From NCBI GenBank assembly GCA_026390935.1, contig JAPLEZ010000145.1, positions 115,123 to 179,122 of the forward strand: a stretch of DNA of 64,000 bases, written 5' to 3'. The position numbers and the translations under genes are program-made. The stretch comes from Bacteroidota bacterium. Lineage in GTDB: Bacteria; Bacteroidota; Bacteroidia; Flavobacteriales_C; GCA-002722245. Shown one piece after another: positions 56,721 through 64,000 of the stretch. The notes under the pieces were generated by a model that saw nothing but the letters and a program-made list of their open reading frames with translations, did no database searches and was not told where the DNA came from. Numbering within the stretch: position 1 is the first letter of the stretch; every line of letters begins with the position of its first letter.

Positions 56721-57554
56721 TTACAATGTTCTGTAGTTGTACATAGGGTTAAGCTCAGTGAAGTCTTTTGTTGGATTAACCGTCAAAACTGGTATTTGAG
56801 CTTCATTGGTAATCAACTCTTCTTCGTTTTGTTTGAACATAGGATTTAAAGTTCTGTAGTTCAAATTGATGATGGCGATCAAATCGGCATCAACGCTAAC
56901 AGCGTAATGGATACAGTGTTTTGAAAAGTCACCATCTTCGCCGCTAATGGCTACTTCAAAAGGAACTTTTTGCTGAGCGAAGAATTTTTTCGCGTAAGCA
57001 ATATTGGCTTCTAATTGTTTTTTGGTGAAAGGATCGTCTTCTTTATTTCCAAAAATGTGAACTGTTGAGCCCAAACGTTTGGCCATTGCCGCAGTCATAT
57101 CCAGTTTTAATTTGGTTTCTGCAGAAAGGTCGATAGGGAATACAATGTTTTTATAGCTTTCAGGCACACGCTTGTCTTGAACTACGATAAACGGAATAAC
57201 AGAAGCAGTGATCACTTTCATGGCGTAGCTTCCAACCAAGTGCTGAATACCTTTTCTTCCGTGAGTTCCCATGATGATCAATTGAACATCCATAGCTTCC
57301 GCTACAATAGGAATTTGTTTGATAAAATCACCAACAGCCACTTTCGCTTCGGCAGTGATGCCTGATTCGCGAATACCTTCTACAATTGGTTTTAATTTAG
57401 CCAAAACGGCTTGAACCTGAGATTCTTTTTCCACTACGTGAAGAACAATGATGTGTCCGTTCATTATTGTAGCCATCTTTTTCCCGTGATTGATAGCCGT
57501 TGTAGCAACTGAACTAAAGTCGGTTGGGATTAAAATCTTATAAGTTGTTTCCAT
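56721..57554 (-). CDS. Universal stress protein, tandem UspA domains
   Basis: A 277-residue protein with two USP domains (about 3-142 and 148-277). The first has the ATP-type signature GTHGRKGIQHLVGSYAMKVI (G-2x-G-9x-G[S]) and should bind nucleotide. The second has lost this motif (IINLNYRTLNPMF) and probably acts structurally. Typical of Bacteroidota double Usp proteins. A TTG-N19-TATTTTTG promoter lies upstream. Confidence 0.9.
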   Translation of the reverse strand: METTYKILIPTDFSSVATTAINHGKKMATIMNGHIIVLHVVEKESQVQAVLAKLKPIVEGIRESGITAEAKVAVGDFIKQIPIVAEAMDVQLIIMGTHGRKGIQHLVGSYAMKVITASVIPFIVVQDKRVPESYKNIVFPIDLSAETKLKLDMTAAMAKRLGSTVHIFGNKEDDPFTKKQLEANIAYAKKFFAQQKVPFEVAISGEDGDFSKHCIHYAVSVDADLIAIINLNYRTLNPMFKQNEEELITNEAQIPVLTVNPTKDFTELNPMYNYRTL

Positions 57555-57598
57555 GAAGAAGAATTAATTAATGCTTGTGCCCGGTTAATTAAGTTATG

Positions 57599-57628
57599 CA
57601 AAAATATATAATTAATGCATAGTGTCAA
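57599..57628 (-). promoter_or_regulatory. Promoter of the universal stress protein gene
   Basis: On the minus strand, TTG (57628-57626) then 19 nt then TATTTTTG (57606-57599), matching the Bacteroidota consensus except for one base of the upstream element. The leader would be about 35-40 nt. Confidence 0.55.
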
Positions 57629-57749
57629 TTAAGATAATAAAAAACATGAAATAAATTTGCCTTCTTATAAAATCTGCCGAGTGAAATGGTGTGGAAAGGG
57701 AGTCAAAGTAAAAATGAATGTCTAATCAATAGATGTTTTGAGGATTATA

Positions 57750-57757
57750 TATATTTG
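57750..57757 (+). promoter_or_regulatory. -7 element TATATTTG of the MbnP-type operon
   Basis: Perfect TAnnTTTG element ending 4 nt before the GTG start at 57762, so the mRNA would be nearly leaderless. No good TTTG at the required spacing; a TTTTG (57736-57740) is too close. No metal-regulator operator recognised. Confidence 0.45.
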
Positions 57758-57761
57758 AAAA

Positions 57762-58136
57762 GTGATACATAGAATTGTTTCCATATTAATACTTGTAGCA
57801 GTTTTGTCGCAAAGCCTTGTTAAATCAATGCTTGTGGTGAATTATGAGGTCAATAAGACTTCTATTGCCAAAAAATATTGCGAGAACAAGGCGAAGCCAA
57901 AAATGCATTGCGATGGTAAATGTCATCTCAAAAAGCAATTGAAAAAAGAAGAAAAAAGAGAAAAGTCGCCTTTTTCGGAAAATCAAAAGGAACAATACGA
58001 GGTACAGTTTTTTGTTGAAGACTCTGCACTCAATAACAATCTTGATTTCCCTAACGTTGGAAACAATCCCGTGGATTATTCGTGTTCTATAAGCACGGTT
58101 GATCCCAACAAAATCTTCCAGCCGCCTAAATGTTGA
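57762..58136 (+). CDS. Small Cys/Lys-rich exported protein, metal-related family
   Basis: A 124-residue protein starting GTG with an N-terminal hydrophobic helix (IHRIVSILILVAVLSQSLV). A Cys-rich motif follows: C40, then C50-D-G-K-C54-H55-L, and a highly charged Lys/Glu stretch. The CDGKCHL motif is recurrent in small Bacteroidota proteins encoded beside copper or other metal-handling genes; I know no biochemical function. First gene of a five-gene run; the next starts 43 bp after its stop. Confidence 0.72.
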   Translation: MIHRIVSILILVAVLSQSLVKSMLVVNYEVNKTSIAKKYCENKAKPKMHCDGKCHLKKQLKKEEKREKSPFSENQKEQYEVQFFVEDSALNNNLDFPNVGNNPVDYSCSISTVDPNKIFQPPKC

Positions 58137-58179
58137 TTTCAATTCAGCAAATCACATTTATTCATTAATACATTTTTCA

Positions 58180-59253
58180 ATGCGTTTATCTTTCCTCGGA
58201 TGGGCTATAGCGTTATTGCTTTGGCCATCTAAAGAGATATTTGCTCAGGTAGTTCGCGATAGTGTTTTTACCTGCAGCGATAATTGTTGTTGCGATATTG
58301 CCGTAGCTCCACCTGCCGGAGTGATGATCAGTCATGTTCATCGCAAAGGGGAGTGGATGCTTTCTTACCGACTGATGAATTCTGCAACAGACGGATTGCT
58401 ATCGGGAAGTTCGGCGATTGCAGCCAACAGCGTTTTTACCAATTATTTGATGTTGCCTTCCAGCGCTCAAATGAATATGCATATGTTTATGGCGATGTAT
58501 GGCGTAAGCAATAAATTAACCCTGATGACCATGTTCAATTACAATAGCATGAGCATGGAAATGGCGATTTTTTCCAATGATGCAGAGCACAATCATTCTT
58601 CAGTAGCCGGTAAAAACAATGTGATGCAAACAGCGGGTTTTGGGGATGTGAAAGTGCAGGCTTTGTATGATGTTTTAAACTCTAACAAACAGCAGTTGGT
58701 GTTTAGTCTAGGCGCTAGTCTCCCTTCAGGTAATATTTCATTGCAGGGCAATTCCAATGATCTAGTCTATACCAATAGTCGTTTGCCTTATTCCATGCAA
58801 ATGGGCTCCGGAACGGTAGATGCTTTAACGGGCATTAGTTATATGTATCACAACCGTAAAATTGCCACAGGGGCGCAGTCAACCGCTGTTTTTCGCACTT
58901 ACAACAACAGTGTGGGGTATCATTTGGGCAATGAATATTCGTTGCAGGCATGGATGGCTTACAAGTACTTGAATTTTTTGAGTACTTCAGTTCGTGCTGA
59001 GTATAGCGTTGTCAATAAAATTTCAGGAAAGGATGCTTCTTTGTATGTTTATAATGAGCCCTCTGCAAATCCTGATAATTATGGCGGACAAAAACTAACT
59101 CTTTATCTTGGCTCTACCTGGCAAATAGGAAGTGGAATTTTTAAAAACAATCAATTGGGTGTCGAATATGGATTACCAGTGTATCAATATGTGCAAGGAA
59201 TACAGCCACGCGTAAGCTCTTTTTTATATGCCTCATGGGCATTTACATTTTAA
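58180..59253 (+). CDS. Outer-membrane beta-barrel-like protein, Met/His-rich, probably metal-related
   Basis: With start ATG 58180 (357 residues) it has a signal peptide ending at IFAQ. A Cys cluster C32, C36, C37 and C38 follows at the mature N-terminus. The remainder alternates hydrophobic and polar residues like a transmembrane barrel (porin-like/transporter family), with Met/His-rich loops (MNMHMFMAMYG; MSMEMAIFSNDAEHNHSS). Met and His clusters suggest Cu(I). A longer in-frame start at 58099 overlaps the previous gene and adds no signal. Precedes mbnP by 10 bp. Confidence 0.72.
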   Translation: MRLSFLGWAIALLLWPSKEIFAQVVRDSVFTCSDNCCCDIAVAPPAGVMISHVHRKGEWMLSYRLMNSATDGLLSGSSAIAANSVFTNYLMLPSSAQMNMHMFMAMYGVSNKLTLMTMFNYNSMSMEMAIFSNDAEHNHSSVAGKNNVMQTAGFGDVKVQALYDVLNSNKQQLVFSLGASLPSGNISLQGNSNDLVYTNSRLPYSMQMGSGTVDALTGISYMYHNRKIATGAQSTAVFRTYNNSVGYHLGNEYSLQAWMAYKYLNFLSTSVRAEYSVVNKISGKDASLYVYNEPSANPDNYGGQKLTLYLGSTWQIGSGIFKNNQLGVEYGLPVYQYVQGIQPRVSSFLYASWAFTF

Positions 59254-59263
59254 ATAATAATTT

Positions 59264-60043
59264 ATGTCGAAAAAAATAATTTATATGTTTTTGATCTTCG
59301 GACTAGGATTTTCTTCTTGTGAGAAACCTAATCCCGATGATGAGGACAAAGACGAGCAAAAACCAGTTCCCACAGGGACTCTGCGTTTTCATTTGCATAC
59401 CTACGTTGAGAACAACGAAGTAGATGGCTATAATATCTCTTATACCACTGATGCCGGCCGACAAATATCGCTGTCCATCGCTCAGGTATATATTTCAAAT
59501 GTACAGGTGGTAAAATTAGATGGATCGGTAATTAATTTGCCAGATACAATTCTACTTAAGACCTTAGCGGACGAAACGTATACCGTTGGCAAAGTTCCTG
59601 TGGGAAATTACAAAGGTATACGCTTTAAGGTGGGACTGAGCGCGGCCTATGATGCACAAAACCCTGTGCTATCGAAAGATTCGGCTGCGCTCAACCACTC
59701 TGAAATGTGGTTTGGAAATACCGCTCAATCCGATGGTTATATTTTTATGAATGTGCAGGGCTCTGTAGATACTACTTCAGATCTTTCGGGCGTAATGATG
59801 CCTTTCATATATAAAGTTGGTACGGCCAGCAATTATGTTTCTGTAAACATGCCGGAGCAAAATTTTTCTATCCTTGAAAATCAGGTGGAATATGCGCACA
59901 TGGTTTTGGATTGCAGCAAATTGTTTAACGGAATAAAACTGAATGAAGCAGCCAATCTTTCCCTTGCAGGCAAAGCAGATAACAACAGCGCCCTTGCTCA
60001 GAAAATAGCAGCCAACATCCCATTAATGTTTAAGCTCGAATGA
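59264..60043 (+). CDS. MbnP family lipoprotein
   Basis: MbnP-family proteins are periplasmic/outer-membrane copper-associated proteins, first named in methanobactin operons with the MbnH cytochrome peroxidase. This one has 259 residues with a lipoprotein signal (LGFSSC, Cys19), an acidic Pro-rich spacer, then the MbnP core: LRFHLHTYVENNEVD, QVYISNVQVVKLDGS, GNYKGIRFKVGLSAA, ALNHSEMWFGNTAQSDGYIF. The conserved H-x-H-type residues are kept. It overlaps the cytochrome gene by ATGA, so the two are coupled. Confidence 0.87.
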   Translation: MSKKIIYMFLIFGLGFSSCEKPNPDDEDKDEQKPVPTGTLRFHLHTYVENNEVDGYNISYTTDAGRQISLSIAQVYISNVQVVKLDGSVINLPDTILLKTLADETYTVGKVPVGNYKGIRFKVGLSAAYDAQNPVLSKDSAALNHSEMWFGNTAQSDGYIFMNVQGSVDTTSDLSGVMMPFIYKVGTASNYVSVNMPEQNFSILENQVEYAHMVLDCSKLFNGIKLNEAANLSLAGKADNNSALAQKIAANIPLMFKLE

Positions 60044-60423
60044 TAAGAGGAGCGACATGTTTTTTATTCTTTTTTCTGGCGGCCTGTACCTACGAAAAGA
60101 TAGAGCCGGTGAAAGATTGTGGATTGCCGGAAACGGTGTCTTTTAGCAAAGATGTTTTGCCTTTGTTGAATGCCAATTGCAGTTATGCAGGGTGTCATTC
60201 GGGCGTTTCTCCGGCAGGCGGATTGGATTTAGCGGATTCCGTTGCATACAAAGAATTATTAAAGCCCGGAAGTGGATATGTGGATACTTTAAATCCATCG
60301 TTCAGCATCTTGTATGCGCAAATGAAATCCACTTCCAATCCAATGCCACCCAGCGGAAAACTGGATGATTGCAAATTGCAGTTGATCTTAAAATGGCTTG
60401 AACAAAAAGCCAAAAATAATTAA
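60040..60423 (+). CDS. Cytochrome c-like lipoprotein with CxxxCH motif
   Basis: A 127-residue lipoprotein (FLAAC, Cys16). The haem motif is C47-SYAG-C52-H53, one residue longer than CxxCH, followed by GLDLADSVAYKELL and the MPPSGKL loop that supplies a Met. This is the small cytochrome domain common in Bacteroidota and Planctomycetes envelope proteins (PSCyt-like). It takes the place of the larger MbnH peroxidase expected next to mbnP and may transfer electrons with it. Confidence 0.83.
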   Translation: MIRGATCFLFFFLAACTYEKIEPVKDCGLPETVSFSKDVLPLLNANCSYAGCHSGVSPAGGLDLADSVAYKELLKPGSGYVDTLNPSFSILYAQMKSTSNPMPPSGKLDDCKLQLILKWLEQKAKNN

Positions 60424-60440
60424 TTAGAAAACTTAAAATC

Positions 60441-63005
60441 ATGAACTCAAAAAATATACATTTTTTAAGCGCATTAATGCTGCTTATATCTCACATTTCA
60501 TTTGCCCATTTTGGCCAGAGAGGTCCACTCGGAGGAACCGCAACTATAGGGTACACTTATGATACTCTTGTATGTATTGGTACTGCTGAAGGTGGTATTT
60601 TCTTCAGCACCAATTCCAATACTACAGCCTGGTCGGTGAAACCTGTTGGCTTACACAGTGGAAAAATCACAGCCATAACCCATTCGGGAAAATATCTTTT
60701 CACCGGAACGGCTGAAACAGGGGTATACCGTTATACTGGTTTTGTGGGCAGCGACCGCTACTGGGAAAAAGTAAGCAGTGGCTTGACCAATACTAAGATT
60801 AAGTCGTTGGCTGCGATTGACTCCATTACTGTAGTAGTTGGTACCGATGGCGGCGGATTGTTTAAAACCAAAAATAAAGGCGCAAGCTGGACAGCAATAA
60901 ACAACGTATCATTGAACAGCAAAGTGATTACTGCAATTGTAAATGCAGGCGCACGACTCCTCCTTTCAACACAGGATGGCGGCGTGTTTTTCTCTGATGA
61001 CAAAGGAGATACCTGGCAAAGCTTTAATGATGTAAACACTGCAGGCATCGCAGGAACCAACATGCTTTCGTACAATGCCACCAGCGACGAGCTTCTGGTG
61101 TTGAACAACAGCGGTTTGTTTATTGCGGGCAGCGCAAGTACTGTCAACACAGCCAACTACAGTGCTGTAACAGCTCTTGCCAATACAATTATCAAAGACA
61201 TCGATAACAATGGAACTACATGGATCATCGCTACCGATAAAGGGGTATATACATCTGCTTCAGGAAGCATCAGTTTCTCTGCTCAAAACAATGGTTTGCC
61301 AAGTACCAACGTAAATGTGGTGGTGGCTTTTAAACTTAAATCACGTTTTATTGCCGGAGTTGATCACGAAACAATGTACAAATCAAATGACACTGGCATC
61401 AGCTGGAGCGCAGTAAATACAGGATTTAACAATCTTGCTACTTACGCGATGTTTACCAACGGAGTGAATTTTGTGGTGGCTGCTACCGAAAGAGGTGTGC
61501 ACATAAGCACCGATTTTGGCGCCAATTACAAGATTCTGAACAAAGGCCTTAGCGACAGTTTGAATGTAAGCGATATTACTTTATTTGGAACCAAATTGCT
61601 GGCTACCACTAAAACGGGAGTTTTCCTAAGCGCCGATACAGCCAAAAACTGGAGCGATATCAGCGGAGCTATTGGCAGCGTTCCTATAAAGAAAGTTTTT
61701 TCTTCTGCTTCCTATGCATATGTAATTACTGCCGATGGGAAAGTTTACCAGTCGGATTTGGTAAACGGATGGACCTTGATTCAAACCGGCTTACCACTAA
61801 ATGTAAAAACTAGCTCTCTGGCTTTTTATGAGGGCAAAATCATCTTGGGAGCTTATGGTGACGGAGTATATACAGCTGATGAAGCTTTCAGCAGCTGGAC
61901 AGCCCTAAATACAGGACTTACCAACAAGAATGTAACATCAGTTACAACCTTGGTAAGAGCAGCTGGAACCAAATTGTTTGCTGGAACCGATGGAGCAGGG
62001 GTGTTTGTGGCTGATGTGGTTTCAAGCAACTGGACAGCTACTTCTCCTACATCCATTTCCCATACTACCATGATTAATCTTGACGGAAGCAAAATTGAAG
62101 CTATGGCTACTTACGGCGGATATGTGTTTGCCAGCTATCAGGGCGGATTGTTAACTACCAAGGATTTCGGTCAAACCTGGGTTGCTGGTGGTAACCAGTT
62201 TAATTTGCCGAGTTATACGCATGTTAGCAAAATTTCTTGTGTTACCACCCGTGTTTATGTAGTAACCGATAACAATGGTTTGTATTCTAATGCGCTTTCA
62301 GAACTTGATCCTGTCGCAAGTATTTCAGAAGCGCAAAATTTACTATGTAACAATACCTGCAATGGAACAGCAGCAGCAACTGTTGTGGCAGGAAGTGGAG
62401 CCGTTTCTTATTTGTGGAGCAATGGACAAACATCAGCTACTGCCACCGGTTTGTGTGCAGGTAAATATGTTGTAACGGTAACCGTTGGAGTAGAAACAGC
62501 CACCGACAGTATTGTAATTAGCGAACCAGCTGCTTTGAGCGTTGTGCTTTCTTCTGTGGCAAGCTCAGGCAGCAATGGTGAGGCTTCTGCTTTAGTTTCA
62601 GGCGGAAAAGCACCTTACAGCTACGCATGGAGCAATGGCAAAGACAGCTCAGCTATTGTAAATCTTGCGCCTGGTAAATACGATCTTACTATTAGTGATG
62701 CTAATGGCTGTACTCTGGATACCAGCGTAAACATTGTTTCTTCTAACGGTGTTATGGCATTGGAAAACAATGTTGTTAATGTTTTCCCTAATCCAAGCAA
62801 CGGTAAAGTAATTTTGGATCTTTCATCACTAAAAGGATCAGTTCAAAGCATTGCAGTATATGATGTTACCGGAAGAATGATTCAAAATCACGCGTCGGTA
62901 CATGTCTCTTCATTTGCATTGGATATCAACGGTATCGCAGGCGTTTACTTTATCAGAGTAAGCACTGGGGATGCTGTAATTGTTTCAAGAGTAATTGTAG
63001 AATAA
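60441..63005 (+). CDS. Propeller and SprB-repeat protein with T9SS type A domain
   Basis: An 854-residue secreted protein. Signal peptide (MNSKNIHFLSALMLLISHISFA). A repetitive BNR/Ycf48-like propeller region (about 25-630) has recurring SxDxGxTW- and GxGVY-type units (SNDTGISWSAV, TDFGANYKI). Two SprB-type repeats (about 632-770; LCNNTCNGTAAATV, YLWSNGQ, YAWSNGK) and a type A sorting domain (about 780-854: VFPNPSNGKV, YDVTGRMIQ, GVYFIRVSTG) complete it. It is 17 bp after the cytochrome gene, so probably exported as part of the same system. A terminator follows. Confidence 0.86.
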   Translation: MNSKNIHFLSALMLLISHISFAHFGQRGPLGGTATIGYTYDTLVCIGTAEGGIFFSTNSNTTAWSVKPVGLHSGKITAITHSGKYLFTGTAETGVYRYTGFVGSDRYWEKVSSGLTNTKIKSLAAIDSITVVVGTDGGGLFKTKNKGASWTAINNVSLNSKVITAIVNAGARLLLSTQDGGVFFSDDKGDTWQSFNDVNTAGIAGTNMLSYNATSDELLVLNNSGLFIAGSASTVNTANYSAVTALANTIIKDIDNNGTTWIIATDKGVYTSASGSISFSAQNNGLPSTNVNVVVAFKLKSRFIAGVDHETMYKSNDTGISWSAVNTGFNNLATYAMFTNGVNFVVAATERGVHISTDFGANYKILNKGLSDSLNVSDITLFGTKLLATTKTGVFLSADTAKNWSDISGAIGSVPIKKVFSSASYAYVITADGKVYQSDLVNGWTLIQTGLPLNVKTSSLAFYEGKIILGAYGDGVYTADEAFSSWTALNTGLTNKNVTSVTTLVRAAGTKLFAGTDGAGVFVADVVSSNWTATSPTSISHTTMINLDGSKIEAMATYGGYVFASYQGGLLTTKDFGQTWVAGGNQFNLPSYTHVSKISCVTTRVYVVTDNNGLYSNALSELDPVASISEAQNLLCNNTCNGTAAATVVAGSGAVSYLWSNGQTSATATGLCAGKYVVTVTVGVETATDSIVISEPAALSVVLSSVASSGSNGEASALVSGGKAPYSYAWSNGKDSSAIVNLAPGKYDLTISDANGCTLDTSVNIVSSNGVMALENNVVNVFPNPSNGKVILDLSSLKGSVQSIAVYDVTGRMIQNHASVHVSSFALDINGIAGVYFIRVSTGDAVIVSRVIVE

Positions 63006-63016
63006 GTTTTTAATTA

Positions 63017-63052
63017 GAAAGGGGGCAGATTTTTCTGTCCCCTTTCTTTTTT
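63017..63052 (+). terminator. Rho-independent terminator of the MbnP-type operon
   Basis: GAAAGGGGGCAGA (63017-63029) pairs with TCTGTCCCCTTTC (63033-63045) with one G-U pair and a TTT loop. A T-run follows to 63052. It starts 12 bp after the T9SS protein stop. Confidence 0.88.
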
Positions 63053-63117
63053 CAATCATAAAATTATCTTTGTGGGGCTTAATTAAACGAGTCGCCTGAC
63101 TCCCTAAACAAAATTTT

Positions 63118-64000
63118 ATGGTATTAAAAAACGAACTCATTGTTCAAATTAAGAGCATTATTGCTCAGTCTCAAGAGAACGCTATTCGCTCGGTTGATTT
63201 CCAAAGAGTGTTGATGTACTGGAACGTTGGCAAAACTATTTTAGAAGAAGAGCAAGAAGGAAAACAAAGGGCAAATTACGGCCAATTTTTAATAAAGAAT
63301 CTTGCGGCAGCTTTACAGCCGGAATTTGGCAGCGGCTTTTCAGTGCGGCAATTGGAGCGTTATCGGCAGTTTTACAGGGCCTTTCCAAATGCGTCCGCAC
63401 TGCGGACGCATTTGAGTTGGATGAGGTCATCCACCTGTTCCACACAACCCTTCAGGCCCTCGGCATCCAGGCAAGTAACAAAGAAGATATAATTGCAATG
63501 GCTCGTGGTGAAAAAATTCCGGACAAAGCCAGCGATATTATTAAGGATCCAATGGTTCTTGAGTTTTTGGGACTAAAGCAGAATGCGTCTTATTATGAAA
63601 AAGATTTTGAACAAGCGATCATCACGCATTTACAAGATTTTTTATTGGAGATGGGAAATGGATTTTCTTTTGTGGCCCGTCAGCAGCGCATCCATTTAGA
63701 AGGAGATGAATTTTTTGTTGATTTGGTTTTTTACAATCGTTTATTGCGTTGTTTTGTGATCATTGAAATTAAAACGCATAAATTGACCCATCAGGATTTA
63801 GGTCAGTTGCAAATGTATGTCAACTACTTTGACCGTACTCAGTGTTTGCCCGATGAAAACCCCAGTATTGGAATTTTACTTTGTGCCGATAAAAATAATG
63901 CGGTGGTGAAATATACCTTGCCGTCAGATAATAAAACAATTGTCGCTACTCAGTATCATTTATATCTTCCTACAGAGGAGCAGCTTACCAAAGAACTTAA
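63118..64000 (+). pseudogene. YhcG-type PDDEXK nuclease (DUF1016), disrupted; 3' end outside window
   Basis: YhcG/DUF1016 proteins pair an N-terminal winged-helix (DUF1016_N) with a PDDEXK nuclease domain and occur singly or beside restriction systems. The N-terminal part (63118 to about 63420, through FPNASALRTHLSW) is intact. The frame then goes astray to a stop at 63492. In the +2 frame, ASNKEDIIAMARGEKIPDKA onward (from about 63470) resumes the family with EIKTHKLTHQDLGQLQMY and the catalytic D/ExK residues present. About 45-50 residues of the usual middle (the HYRxLL...ERLL segment) are missing. The window ends shortly before the expected stop. A deletion, or an assembly error, is the best reading. 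Confidence 0.82.
63387..63413. repeat. 27-bp palindrome with TGCGGACGCA arms in the yhcG-like gene
   Basis: AAATGCGTCCGCA (63387-63399), one C, then TGCGGACGCATTT (63401-63413): a perfect 13-bp inverted repeat, GC-rich against an AT-rich background. It lies inside the reading frame just before the frame disruption; a second short one (GGATGA/TCATCC, 63419-63432) follows. Confidence 0.8.

Noticed and set aside
1..64000. CRISPR array, prophage, rRNA operon or transposase
   Set aside because: No regularly spaced repeats, phage genes, rRNA sequence or DDE/Y1 transposase were seen on either strand.

Overview
The window is a low-GC, gene-dense chromosomal segment of a Bacteroidota bacterium, probably of flavobacterial or sphingobacterial/chitinophagal affinity. 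The assignment rests on type IX secretion (T9SS) C-terminal sorting domains of types A and B, a SprB-like repeat protein, sensors with two-component-regulator propellers, a DUF4175 protein, both GluRS and GlnRS genes, promoters of the TTTG-N19/20-TAnnTTTG type, and poor Shine-Dalgarno sequences. Most genes are core housekeeping genes. I see no prophage, CRISPR array or classical insertion sequence.

Layout. 1-3.9 kb: suf Fe-S assembly operon (A-type carrier, sufB, sufC, sufD; minus strand). 4-9.8 kb: lipid and vitamin block on the minus strand (pdxA, yceD, rpmF, plsX, fabH, accB, accC), closed by a clear terminator. 9.85-16.5 kb: T9SS type B surface protein, riboflavin synthase, methylmalonyl-CoA epimerase, a secreted protein and an oligopeptidase B-like protease. 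16.5-21.6 kb: FAD oxidoreductase without a standard start codon, LytTR regulator, PBP4-type DacB and citrate synthase. 21.5-24.8 kb: large propeller sensor with a SpoIIE-type PP2C phosphatase. 24.8-32.9 kb: HTH-like regulator whose TTG start lies beside a parS-like site, then mnmG, ybeY, an RsbW-like kinase, a DUF4175 membrane/coiled-coil protein and an RNA methyltransferase.

32.9-41 kb: disrupted gltX, then glnS, folB, tRNA-Cys with its own promoter and terminator, a Bax-inhibitor-1 protein, dprA, an M28 peptidase and rpiB. A 440-bp AT-rich non-coding stretch precedes nadA. 42.2-46.3 kb: YwqK-repeat protein, PAS/HisKA_2 histidine kinase, LytTR regulator and a small membrane protein in a tight operon. 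46.38-46.82 kb: a GIY-YIG nuclease gene between near-perfect ~60-bp inverted repeats. 46.9-57.6 kb: RNase R, a TonB-dependent receptor, ferritin, a DSYS-repeat lipoprotein, a propeller/adenylate cyclase/HD fusion and a double universal stress protein. 57.7-63 kb: a probably copper-related envelope operon (Cys-rich small protein, Met/His-rich outer-membrane protein, MbnP lipoprotein, CxxxCH cytochrome lipoprotein, T9SS type A propeller protein). The right edge holds a disrupted YhcG-type PDDEXK nuclease.

The strongest candidates for something new are the GIY-YIG/inverted-repeat cassette, the one-polypeptide propeller-cyclase-HD sensor, the MbnP-linked envelope operon, and the parS-like site that doubles as a translation start. 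Two genes (gltX and the yhcG-like gene) each appear to lack an internal block of roughly 35-50 codons and change frame. They are either real lesions or assembly artefacts.
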